Source of the DNA: Litsea cubeba
Taxonomy: Eukaryota; Streptophyta; Magnoliopsida; Laurales; Lauraceae
Length of the DNA stretch: 64,000 bases
NCBI GenBank assembly: GCA_012931725.1
Contig: CM022949.1
Coordinates: forward strand, 52,926,798-52,990,797
Reading direction: 5' to 3'
Made by a program: the position numbers and the translations under genes. Of the stretch, positions 32,401 through 43,176 are shown piece after piece (within the stretch, counting starts at the first letter, position 1; the number at the start of each line of letters is the position of its first letter). The notes beneath the pieces are model-generated. The model did not search any database and was not told the DNA's origin. It saw only the letters and a list, made by a program, of their open reading frames with translations.

Positions 32401-33331
32401 TCGGTAATAGGAGGATTTAGCTATTTGTGGTCGCCTAGGTTTTATCCGTATATTACTTTAGTTTATGATTATTGTCGGTTATGCTTTCTATGCTTTGATT
32501 TGTTTAATGTTTACGATATCGACCTTTATCGTATTGTTTCTACTATTCAGTTTTTAAATGTATTTCCAATTATTAAATGCTTTGCTTAGGTGGTTGTCTT
32601 TTCGAGACATTTATGCTTTAGAGACTGTTCGTTTATTGCTTTGATATTCATGTTCGGTCTTTCGATCGTCTTATCGTGATTTATTGTTATTATTGGTTAC
32701 ACTTCTTATTCGGTTTTACGAGGATTTCGTCTGGTTTTATGTACGTTCTTTTATCTCATATTATTTGTTTATTTGCTTGCCAGACCGTCGTGTCTGACCC
32801 CTTTTGTTTGGTGCCAGTTTTCTTCTCTTCTGTTTGTAGGTGTTTGATCAGAGGAGGCGGTGGGACCGCCGGTCTGACGTGAGAGGCTGCCGTTGATATC
32901 AATTAGATGTCAAGTATGGCACCGGAGTCCGTATCTAATATTGAGGGTAGTATTCTGTCTAGTTGGATATTTTTGTACGGCTTTATTAGCCTTTTTATTG
33001 GGTTGTAATTAAGACACTTGTTAATTCAAATTTGAATATGGGAAATAATAGATTTGTTACTACCAGCTCAGTGTATTGTGATTTATGATTTATGCCAGAC
33101 TGTTTATGATGGCTTTATGACATTGGTTGCGTACGACACGGAACCCGATGGCCACGGATTCCGAGTCGTAACACCTTGGTTAGCTTCCGCGAAAAATACA
33201 CTCTGATTATGTTGGGATGTGATTATCCTCATTCACGCGGATCTTGGGAACTATACAAAAAGTTTCAAATTATTCCAAAATTTCGCACCCCGAGATCGGT
33301 TCGCTGCAGGTCCCGGTTTCGGGGCGTGACA
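29473..33331 (+). repeat. 3' LTR of long-LTR element copy 1
   Basis: This is 3,859 bp and nearly identical to the 5' LTR. Differences are mainly single-base changes in homopolymers (for example near 30647, 30808 and 31131) and a few substitutions (for example C-to-T near 32837). Confidence 0.93.
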
Positions 33332-33863
33332 GTTCTCATCTGCATGGATGATGGCGAAGCCCACATATGGCTTGCGACCGTCAATCTAAACGAGTCCCCC
33401 ACAATCTCCTGAGAAGTTAGATCCTCCTTTTCTTGCTTTTCATTGTAGTTTGTATTTTTTCAAAAGAGACAAAAATCACATTTCTTGTCTTTCATTGTTG
33501 ATAAGGATTGTAAATCGGCTATAAACGCCAAAATCGGCTATAAACGCCAAAAATCGGCTATAAACGCCAAAATCGGCTATAAATGCCAAAAAATCGCCTT
33601 TCACAGCAAATCAAGAAAAATGTCTCTTTTCTTAAATATATGTGCAATGGAAAACTTGAAAGAAGTTGATTTCCTTTTTACTTGCGAAGGTTGATCCCCG
33701 GATCATCACTTGCAATTCCAAGTAAAATAGAAAATCTGGCACACCCACAAAAAAAAGAAATGTTGATGCACGCCCCTGCACCCCGGTTACGAAAGGGTCG
33801 GAAACAAACGGACTCCCACGTCCGCCGACCTCGGTAGGAACCAAGCAGGAGCGCGGTCCATCA
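33332..33863 (+). repeat. 3' LTR of Tat element A, second part
   Basis: This resumes the Tat LTR after the long-LTR insertion: GTTCTCATCTGCATGGATG to the terminal GCGGTCCATCA. It contains four CGGCTATAAACGCCA repeats (33513-33600). The sequence aligns with the LTR ends at 55085-55611 and 61855-62350. Confidence 0.85.
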
Positions 33864-35818
33864 GTCTCGAGGGTCAACCTCTTGAAGGTTCTTGTCACAA
33901 AGGCAGGTTCTCTCAATGCTCGACTGGCAAAATGGTCCATCCTTCTGTCATAATTTGATATTAAGTATGTACCACAAAACGCAATCAAAGGGCAAGCTCT
34001 AGCGGACTTCCTCGCAGAGCTTCCATTGCCTAAAGATTCTCCGCTCAGAGATGATCTCCCAGACGAGCCAGTCTACAATGTGGAGACTTTCTCACAAATT
34101 ACCTCCTGGGACATGTACTTTGACGGTGCAACCAGGACAAATGAAAAAAGACAGCTGATCTCGGGAGTTGGCATCCTCTTTGTTAGCCCCGACAAATACA
34201 TGATTCCGCACGCTTTCTCGCTACTGGAACCATGCACAAACAATGCAGCTGAATATCAAGCTCTGATCCTAGGATTGGAACTCGCCATCGAATCCGGTAT
34301 CACCATGCTGGAAGTCTTTGGAGACTCTCAACTGATCGTCAACCAGATGAATCAGAAATTTGAAGTCAGGAAGCCAGATTTGCTGCCTTACTACAATAAG
34401 GCACAATCACTTCTGCAAAAGTTTGACATCTGTCACATCACCCACATTCGTAGAGGTGAAAACATACGTGCAGATGCCCTAACTGGACTTGCCGCATCCA
34501 TGGCAATCCAGGAAGGGGAAAACATGCAAATCACAGTGTGCGAAAGAAGAATCCTTCCTCCTCTTAACACACACCAAGCAGTTGCTGAATGCCACTAAGT
34601 GGTCGGAAGTCAGATTTCAATCCTTCAAACTTCAATCGGCGACTGGAGGGATCCGTTCATTGATTACATTATGTTCGGAATCCTACCTAATGATCCAAAA
34701 GAATGGGAGGCTGAGGAAACACTCAAAGAAGTTCATGCTGGTCTGTGCGGAGCTCATCAGGCTGGTCCCAAGCCCTATGATCAGATAAAAAGGTTAGTAT
34801 ATTACCGGCCTACCATGGTAGCTGACGCAATGTAATTTGCTAAGCGCTGCCAACAATGCCAAGTTCATGGAGATTACATTTCCAAGTTCATGGAGATTAC
34901 ATTCACATGCCTCCAGAATGGCTGCATCCTACAGCGATTTCATGGCCTTTCGAAGCCTGGGGTATGGACATCATAGGTCCTATTTCTCCCCCTTCGAGCA
35001 AAGGTCATCGCTTCATCTTCGCCGCTACGGATTATTTCTCCAAGTGGTCAGAAGCATTTGCGTTCAACGAAATGAAGACCTCATCAGTCCTTCAGTTCCT
35101 GCGCACCAACATCATTTGTCGTTTCGGCATACCTAAAAGATTCGTCCATGATAACGGACCACAATTCTAGGATCATCGATTCTACAGGTTCTGCGACAAA
35201 TACAAAATCCAAAGCTGTCCTTCGACTCCATACAACCCGGTAGCAAACAGGTTAGCAGAAGCTTTCAATAAGATACTCCGCAAAATCCTAAAAAAAATGG
35301 TCTCTGGTCACAAAAGAGACTGGAGCGACAAAATGTCTGAAGCTTTGTGGGCCTATCGAACCACCGTTCGAGGACCAACCCATAGTACACCATTCTCCTT
35401 GGTCTATGGATGCGAAGCTGTCGTACCCTTGGAATTACAAATTCCTTCCTTGAGGGTATCCTTGCAAAATGACATGACTCAAGAAAGCAATGTCAAATTG
35501 CGACTCCATGAGCTGGACAATCTCGATGAGAGACGGCTCGAAGCTCAACAAAGCATTGAACTTTACCAAGCACACTGGAAGGAATCTTTTGATAAAAAGG
35601 TCAGGCAACGCGCCTCCAAAAAGGGTGACTTGGTTATTGCGGTAAAAAGACCAATGGTCTTCACTCACTAGTCCAAAGGCAAATTTGAGCCAAAATGGGA
35701 GGGACCCTACGTCATCGACAAGGTCTTCTCCAACGGCGCATACGCACTCCTAAACTTGGAAGGTGACAGATGTATGCTGCCCATCAACGACAAGTTCTTA
35801 AAGCGGTACTACCCTTGA
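33864..35818 (+). pseudogene. pol remnant (RNase H, aRNH, integrase) of element B
   Basis: Aligned with element A from about 4641 to 6667. The aRNH part (34026-34598) is open and keeps its acidic residues. The remnant then carries stop codons from CAA-to-TAA at about 33951, 34597 and 34832, a stop replacing CGG in the integrase DNGPQF block (35168), and another near 35669. There is a deletion of about 106 bp near 34707 and a tandem duplication of about 26 bp at 34857-34905. It ends at the same stop as the other copies. It cannot encode a working pol. Confidence 0.88.
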
Positions 35819-36165
35819 AGACTTACCCAACTGGGTAAGAGCAATGCCTGTACGGCCAAAACCGGTTTCCAGGTCGCTCGCTAAACCACCCTTTTTTTAG
35901 AATTTTCATCTCAAATGTTGAAATTTCTAGAAATTTAAAACAATGCTTACTTTCATCGTTTCATTGTTCAAAGAAAAAAAATTCAAGTTTAGGAACCTTT
36001 CCCTAACTTGACCAAAATTTTCAACCCTTGAACCCAAAATTCATGGTTTGAAACAAAATCCGGATTCAGGGATTTCCACCCGAGTCCACCCTGCCTTTTA
36101 CCGCCAAAATGGTTTTAGGTCAAAACTTATGACCCTCGTGTCTTTAAAAAAAAAAAAAGGTTTTT
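35819..36165 (+). other. spacer after pol of element B
   Basis: AT-rich, non-coding, homologous to 6668-7019. It contains the conserved CTTACCC-AACT-GGGTAAG hairpin at 35822-35839. Confidence 0.5.
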
Positions 36166-36169
36166 CAAA

Positions 36170-37215
36170 AAACCGCGGGGAAGCGACGCTTAGTCGATAC
36201 TCGCACAAATCGGAAGCATACGAACCACGTTCGACACTTCCAAAATTGCAGGGAAGCGACATTTTGTCGATACTTGCAAAATCCAAAACCGTGGAGATGC
36301 AACATTTCAGTTGATATCCACAACCCAAATTTCAAAGGTTCGAAAAAACCTAAAAAACCATAGAGACGCAACATTTCAGTTGATATCCATAACTCAAAGG
36401 TTCGAGAAAACCACAAATTTCAAAAATCATGGGGAAACGACATCAAGTTAGTACCCGCAAAACCAAAATTTTTGTAAAGCAAGGATGCGACATTCCATCG
36501 ATACTTGCACCCAAATCCATGAGGATGCGACTTTCCATCGATACTTGCAAGAACATTCAGCAGGGAGGCGACTTTTAGTTGATACTTGCATTTTTGAAAA
36601 CCAAACCGGCTATCAATGCCACCAAAACAAAACAGGCTATAAATGCCACAAACCGGCTATCAATGCCACCAAAACAAAATAGGCTATAAATGCCACAAAC
36701 CGGCTATCAATGCCACCAAAATAAAACAGGCTATAAATTCCACAAACCGGCTATCAATGCCACCAAAACAAAACATGCTATAAATGCCACAAACCGGCTA
36801 TCAATGCCACCAAAACAAAACCGGCTATCAATGCCACAAAGAAAAATTGGCTTTCAAAAAACCCGGCTATCAATGCCACAAACTCAGCTGTCAATGCTAC
36901 CAAAAACCGGCTATAGATGCCACAAAAAAAAAAAAAAAAACTCGGCTATCAATGCCACAAAAAAGTTGGCTCTCATGCCAAAAATCGGCTTCCATGCCAC
37001 AAACAAAAATCTGGCTTCCATGCCAAAACAATCATTTGACAAAAGATTTTCACAGAATGACAAGCTTTTGATCAAATCACATTTAGCAATTACTTTTATC
37101 ACAAAAAGATTCAAGTGAGCGTAGGGATAACAAAACAAAAAAAAAAAGGGGCATCCCATTTAGCAATTACTTTTATCACAAAAAGATTCAAGTGAGCGTA
37201 GGGATAACAAAACAA
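36170..37215 (+). repeat. tail tandem repeats of element B
   Basis: Three successive arrays match those of element A: GATACTTGCA units (to about 36595), CGGCTATCAATGCCAC units (36600-37030, here a ~47-bp higher-order unit repeated about four times), and the ~70-bp ATCCCATTTAGCAATTAC unit (two copies from 37075). Copy number differs between A and B in each array. Confidence 0.75.
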
Positions 37216-37372
37216 AAAAAGAGAGTACAAAAAAAATACATGTGGTACCAAAAAAAAAAAAAGAAAGTGCTCACAAGCACTACAAAAAAAGAAAAGTACC
37301 AAAAAAATACAAGTGGTACTAAAAAAAGAAAAAGAGAGAAGGATGGTTTCTGTTAAAAAAAAAAACAGGAGC

Positions 37373-40300
37373 TCAATAAAAAATGGTCTCCAGCCAAGAG
37401 TTCAGCTCCTTAAGCAAACTTTTGGCCTCAGCCGTCAAGGATTCCAAGGCACGCTTCTTCAGGAATTTGCCATGAGATGCTGGAGTGGGCTGTAACCCTT
37501 CTTTCGCACCGGGAAGCTTATCTCGAGCAGTTCGCCATTATTTGTTCTCATCAGACTTCCTTTTAAGAACTCGATTGGCATCTGCAACCCGGTGAATCAG
37601 AGCAGTCTCCCTTTCACGAGCCTCTGTTATCGTAGTCCACTTGGCAGTGACTTGTGCCTGCAGATGCTCAAGACATTTCCTGGCCTCATCGACCTCCCTA
37701 TCAAGGATGTTAAGGTCATGTGTCAGCCCAATGATGTTTAGCTCTTCTAAGTTCTTCTCTCAGACAACCTGCTTCCTGCTTTCTGTAGCCTCATCCAGGT
37801 TAGACTGAGCCTTATCCGCAGGGTCCAGGAACATCTCCTTGAAGAACTGGTCATCAGGAAAACCCATGGTTTCAAACCACCTGTCACCCAACTCAATGAT
37901 CCTATCAACGATCGCCCTGGCACTTGTGACATCTAGACCAGCCTCTTCAGCATCACCGAGAATCTCACGCACATGCTGGATCATCCCAAATCCGGCATCT
38001 AAGTGCCCAGAAAGCAGAGTCTCAATCCAAGAGCTCAGAACTCGCACCACCACCTTCTTCGCAAAAAGAAGAGATGGCCTAGTTGAAGATTCGCCCAACT
38101 CCGTTGGTCGGCTGCTCATGTCATCAACTGTTGGAAGAGTAACAAAAGAACTCTTTCCAGTTGAAGCTGCTCCTGCTCGGGAAGGAATCTCAGCACGTGG
38201 TATCTCCTCAATATTGTCAGAACTGGTCCCAGGAGTCTCTACCTCTGGACCAACCTCTGGCATCCCTTTCTCTGGAAGCAACGGACTCTCCTCTGTCACT
38301 TCAAAACCTGCCAAAGAAACGCAAAAAGGTATGAATATAATCCTGTTTGAAAATAATTATCAGGGTTATTACTGCAAAATACCTTCTTCGACGACTGGCG
38401 GAAGACTCTCTTCCTCCATGAACGCATCGGAAGCATCATCAACATTTGCATCCATCGATGGTTCGAAGTCATCAGAATCCTGTGGCATGTCAGCTGGCAA
38501 AAAAAAATGTTAGCAAACCAAGTCGCAGACACAAAAAAAAAAGAAGCAAAAGAAGTCATACCAATTGGAGATTCTGGATTCACTCCAGAGTCCCTCGATT
38601 CTTCTTCAGGTGCCCCGACAGGATCCATCACCACCTCATCGGTTGGAACCTCAGGCATCACCAAGTCTTCCTCTGCTAAAAAAAAAAGAAAAGAAAAGAA
38701 AAGCAGAAACAAGAAGCAAATCAGAACGTGGAAAATCCCATGAAAAGAAATGGAAAGAGAAAAAGGAAGAATCATACCTTCACTGACGGTCTCTTCTTCC
38801 CGGCTTCTCTTCTCTGGAGGCTCGTCAGCATCCACTGGCACATCCTCATTGATAGTAAGAGGAACTTCCAAGTCAGGAGAGTCCTCATGCTGTCCCTTGC
38901 TGCGATGATGACTCCTCCACCTCTTACTCCTGCGGGCTCGCTTCTTAGAGGAACCTGCCCCGCTGTCAGAGTCAGGTTTCCCACTTGACTCCTCACTGGA
39001 TGGTCTACTCTTGCCAGTAGACTCCACGGAAGCTTGCCTTTGTGCCGCTTGCATCCAAGCACCAAGTTCGGCTTCCTGCTGTTCTAGCTGCTCTAAAGCC
39101 TCATCAGGTATTTCTCGAACAGCTTCAGAACCAATGACGCCCTGGTCATCGAGAAAGCCTATCTTGTGCTTCTCTCCAGAAAGGAAGGCCCAAACTTCCT
39201 CTCGCCGGACGCCATCCGACTTTCCAAGGCCCTTTCCAGATGCTAGCTTCACATCAAGCTCCTTCTTAGAAAGCCCCCGATATGCCGAAAAGCTCTCCGC
39301 GAACCACTTCGCAAAGCCGACAGTCCGGGAAGTCAACAACACGGGATAAGAGATCATGGCTGTAGTGTCTTCAGCACTATAGAAAGCCCATGCATTTCTC
39401 CCGTCCTGTAAACCTCCAAAGCGCTTCACCATGCTGGAAGGCGCTCCAACAACGCTTTGAGAAAAACCCAACTGCAAAGCAAAGCGAGAGGGTACATACG
39501 GCTGGATGTCGACGAAAAGATGTCTGCGGTACACCATCGTGCCGACACGTATGCTGAAAAGCCACTCTCTCTCTGCATTTGTCAAGGAGTAATGCCTTCC
39601 CGTCCCCGCCCTGGTAGAGTCTCGGGAGGTACCAAAATCAAAAGCCTTCTTCCGCAACTCCGGAGAAAGCTTCACTGAAGACTGCCCCATCTCGACGTCC
39701 CTGAACCGTCGGATCCTCATGCGGGCAAACAAAAGTGATTCGGACATGGCTTTGCCCTTAGCCAGTCGAATCATCAGAGGATCATCATCCTGTGCAGCAC
39801 CCAGCCGGTGGAAGCCAGGACAGTGGTACACGTACCACGAATAAAAGATGTGGGCTGAAAATACCCTATTCATGGGAAGCCCAAGCCGAACCAAAAAAGC
39901 AGCAGCCTGCAGTTCGGTACACAGGTAGGAGTAAAGAGCTGGCACCAAAGCAAGCTGCTCTCCAAACGGCATCTGACAAGCCGGAAAAATACAATGCGGC
40001 CTGATGTGCGTTCCATCTCCTCCAGCAAAAATAGCCTCACCAAGCCAATAAGTGAGGTAAACAACGAGATCTCTCCGCAGTGCAATGTTAGGACATATGG
40101 CGTTTGTACCCGCACAAAAATCTCTCAACTCTCCTTGCATAGCCAAGATCTTCTTCGAACTTGGATCCCGAGCCCTGGCTTCCTGGGTCGCACTATCAGA
40201 AGACTCCCTGCTATCAAAAAAGTTGGGGAACGAAGAGCTAGAACTCTTCCAACTGCTGGATCTAACTTTCAAACCCTCATTCTCCTTCAAAAAATCAAAG

Positions 40301-42044
40301 AAGGCGATGAGTTGAAAGTACAGAAGCCTGAACTCCTCAGACTGCCCCTCAAGGACGCTGTCAATCGGCATAAACTCCTCATAGAGTTTGCCAAGAATGG
40401 GCAATCCAATAATGGTGCTCAGCTCCTTCAAAGAGAAACCAATCTCACCATTCGTCACAACAAAGGTATTGGTTTGTGGAAGGAATGACTCCGGCATCGC
40501 CATGAAGGCCTCGTCGGAAAATATCACAGTCTCCCTAAAGCCGCGGACCGCATCAAAAATCCCGGCTTCCTTCAAAACGGCGCCACCAATCAGCAGGACG
40601 CGATCAGTCCACGACTTCCACTCGGAGTCAGCATTGAAACGGCCACGAAGTCGAAAAGGCTTGATCCAATTGCTGCCGTCACCGCTAAAAATACCAAGGC
40701 CCACCGGTCTCAAATCGACCGACGGATAATCAGAACCCTGGTAGCCGCTGGATGGCATCAACAAGTCCATGTCAACAGGCGACCTCTCCGTATATCCAGG
40801 AGAACCGCCAACAAAAACCCTGGTCTTGATTACATTTGTCCTTCACACCCAGCTTGGAGGATCTTCCCTCTTAGAGCACGTGGGGGCAAGGCTCATAATC
40901 GAGACGGTGTGATCAAACATCGACCGGGTAACAACAGTCTTCTTCTCACCATCTGTTATGAAAGAAAACTGAAAACACCTCCTCTGGTATATCATGTCAT
41001 CAGGGACTGCATCACCAAAGAAGAAGGTAGGCTTGGGCAAAACGCTCTGATCTTCCATCACCCATGGACGGCTGCTTACCATGATCTTATAGAATTCCTC
41101 TCCCTTGAGAGCGATCAGTCGTTGCCTCATCTCATCTCTGTTGAGGGAGTCGCATTCTTCCAGATTTCTATCAACATATTGGACCTTCTCAAAGGTTTGC
41201 TGAACGGCCGGATTAGAAGATCTAGAAGATCGACGAGGTACGCTTGTAGAAGGCTCTTTACCCTTGTTCGTTCTGGAGGAACCACCTGAAAAGGATGGAA
41301 AAGAAAAAGTTCAAACATCAAAATGACAGAATCTCGCTAAAAAAAAAATCTGGCGAAATTTTGACATGACCCCGGGGCAATTCCGAAGAAAAGGAACTAT
41401 CCCGAAAGAAATAGAAAGCTTGAAGATGGGCTCAACATTGCTGCGAGCTCCGAAACTCCAAACTTTCGAAACCTCAAAGTCTCCGCAAAATCAGGAAGGG
41501 CTCAACATCGCTGCGAGCTCCAAATTCCCAAATTTGCGAAAACTTTCAGGTATGCTATCACATCATACTACAAATTTAATTTACAATAGAATGCATGCAT
41601 GAACATCTAGGTTTGCCAAAAAAAAATGTGCATTATCATGATGAGCAAAAAAAAAAGAAAAAACAAAAAAACTTTCTCAAAAAAAAAAAGAAGAGGAAGA
41701 AAGAAAACAAAAAAAAAGGAATAGAAACTTTCTCAAAAAGAAAAGGGGGGAAAGAAAACAAAAAAAAAAAAAAAAAAAAAAAAGGGTTGGCCCACAGGCC
41801 ACGTGGCCGTACGGCCAGATCCGTATGGATCTGGCCGTACGGCCCACAAAAAAAAAAGAAATGCAAAAATAAAAAAAAAGAAATAAAAAAGAAAACACGT
41901 GTAAAAAAAAAAAGGAAAACATGTGGTAAAAAAAAAGAAAAAAGAAAAGAAAAAGAAAAAGAAAGAAACAAAAAAGAAGAGAAAGAACTTTTTATTTTTC
42001 CTACAATGGAGTTTTCATGAAAAAGGGAACTTACTTGAAACCAT
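37373..42044 (-). pseudogene. antisense PMD gene of element B, five exons, nearly open
   Basis: Coding exons inferred on the minus strand are 42044-42035, 41285-38778, 38672-38562, 38493-38383 and 38307-37373. All four introns have GT-AG ends and phase 1, and the exon lengths (10, 2508, 111, 111, 935) sum to 1225 codons. The PMD-like region covers about residues 265-500 (FLPQTNTF, NGEIGFSL, AHIFYSWYVYHCPG). A basic SKKRARRSKRW stretch near 785 could be a nuclear signal. Exons 3-4 are acidic and the last exon is coiled-coil-like. Only two lesions are visible: an AGA-to-TGA stop at 40845-40843 and a CGA-to-TGA stop at 37762-37760. PMD-type ORFs in antisense are known in Tat elements. The exon model is my reading of the sequence. 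Confidence 0.8.
41286..42034 (-). other. intron 1 of the antisense PMD gene (copy B)
   Basis: Donor A|GTAAGT follows the 10-nt first coding exon at 42035. The acceptor CCTTTTCAG|G ends at 41286. The intron is 749 nt, rich in homopurine runs on the plus strand, and carries the GGCCGTACGG palindromes. Copy A has the matching intron 20554-19824 with the same splice words. Confidence 0.65.
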
Positions 42045-42165
42045 TGATGGAGAAGAAGAAGAAAAGTTTTGAAGATCTTGAAGAAGAAGAACTCTTGGTC
42101 TTGAAGCCCTCTTGAGATTATTGCAAAAGAAAGTAATAAGAGCAAGAGATCCAACCTCCTCCTTG

Positions 42166-42173
42166 CTTTTATA
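42166..42173 (-). promoter_or_regulatory. TATA box of the antisense PMD gene, copy B
   Basis: Minus-strand TATAAAAG, 122 bases upstream of the ATG at 42044, in the conserved context of copy A. Confidence 0.65.
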
Positions 42174-42229
42174 GAAGAGAGCAAACCAAAGAAGGAAAGA
42201 AGAAAGAGGTAAGTGTTACTAATTAGTAA

Positions 42230-42995
42230 CCTTACCAAAAGAAAGAGATTAGAAAGATTCTTTCCCAAAAGAAAGATATCTTGAAGGATTTTCTCCCAAA
42301 AAGAAATCAATGAGAGATTTTCTCCCAAAAGATAGGATCAATGAAGGATTCTTTCCCAAAAGAAAGATATCTTGAGATATCCTATCCCAAAATAAAGGGA
42401 ACATGAGAGATTCTCTCCAGGTAAAGATATTCTTAGATATTCTATATCTAAAAGAGATATTTTTGGATATTCTTTACAAAAATGACACCATATGAGATCT
42501 AAGCCATTTCAAAAGCTTAAGGTCCCATGGGTTAGCCCATATGAGTCAGGTTTGACCACCTAGGCACAAAAAAAATTTTTTTGGGCTTTTAGTCAAAAAG
42601 AAATCCCTCTTACCAAGAGCATACAAAAATGGTTCCATGCCTCTTTTGAGTTGATTCAACCATACAAAAAAGAATTTCAAGCCCCATGAGCTTCCAAAAA
42701 TCAAACCATCCAGCCTCATCTACCAAATTGAGCCAAAATCTTGAAATTGACATACCACAAAAATCAAACCAAATCCTGGTCCCCTAACTTGCCACATACA
42801 GCTTGTTAGGTCACAAGACCAAAACCAAAAACCAAAACCTGATCCCCTAACTTGCCACATACAGCCTGTTAGGTCACAAGATCAAAACCAAAATTGATCC
42901 CCCAACATTCCATATACAGCTTGTTGGGTCACACGGTCAAAACCATACCCGACCCCCTAACCTGCCACATATAGCCTGTTAGGTCACAAGGTCAA
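42230..42995 (+). repeat. upstream and tail repeats of element B
   Basis: The AAGATATCTTGAGATATCC stem-loop array (about 42230-42480) is followed by a short unique part. Four units of CCCCTAACTTGCCACATA (42777-42995) then follow, as in element A. Confidence 0.7.
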
Positions 42996-43171
42996 AACCC
43001 AAATCCACATCCCTGATGTCATCTTCAAAACTTTGCCTCGAGATGGTATGTGATCCCTTTCACTACCATAAAATTCCCCTGGAAGCTCAAAAGGCTACAA
43101 ATACCAGAAAGAAAGACTGCTTAAAGACTCTTGGTCAAGTCACAGGCTCTCCTTCAAAAATCTCTTCGAGG

Positions 43172-43176
43172 CACAT
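43172..43176. repeat. target-site duplication of long-LTR copy 2
   Basis: CACAT at 43172-43176 is repeated at 52999-53003 directly outside the LTR ends. Confidence 0.95.

Larger units (their letters stand above)
23598..33331 (+). mobile_element. non-coding LTR retrotransposon with 3.86-kb LTRs (LARD-like), copy 1
   Basis: The LTRs at 23598-27455 and 29473-33331 start TGTAAGATCC and end GGCGTGACA. They flank only 2.0 kb of internal DNA with no recognisable ORF. The target duplication GTTCT is at 23593-23597 and 33332-33336. A tRNA-Met primer-binding site follows the 5' LTR, and AAGGGGGGGAGGA precedes the 3' LTR. I counted about seven differences between the LTRs by eye, so insertion was recent. 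Long LTRs with a short non-coding core fit large retrotransposon derivatives. The termini and PBS resemble Del/Tekay-type gypsy elements, but no protein supports that. Confidence 0.9.
1..33863 (+). mobile_element. Tat-type Ty3/gypsy retrotransposon A, 3' part, with two nested insertions
   Basis: The order protease, RT, RNase H, archaeal-type RNase H, integrase, antisense accessory gene, polypurine tract and LTR is that of Tat-clade Ty3/gypsy elements. The 5' LTR, primer-binding site and gag lie upstream of the window. The element is interrupted at 8983-16622 and 23598-33331 by younger elements, each with a 5-bp target duplication. Its 3' LTR begins TGTTGACACC at 21813 and ends CCATCA at 33863. 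Pol carries at least three frameshifts, so the copy is not autonomous. Family assignment rests on recognised protein motifs and layout, not on a database search. Confidence 0.88.
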
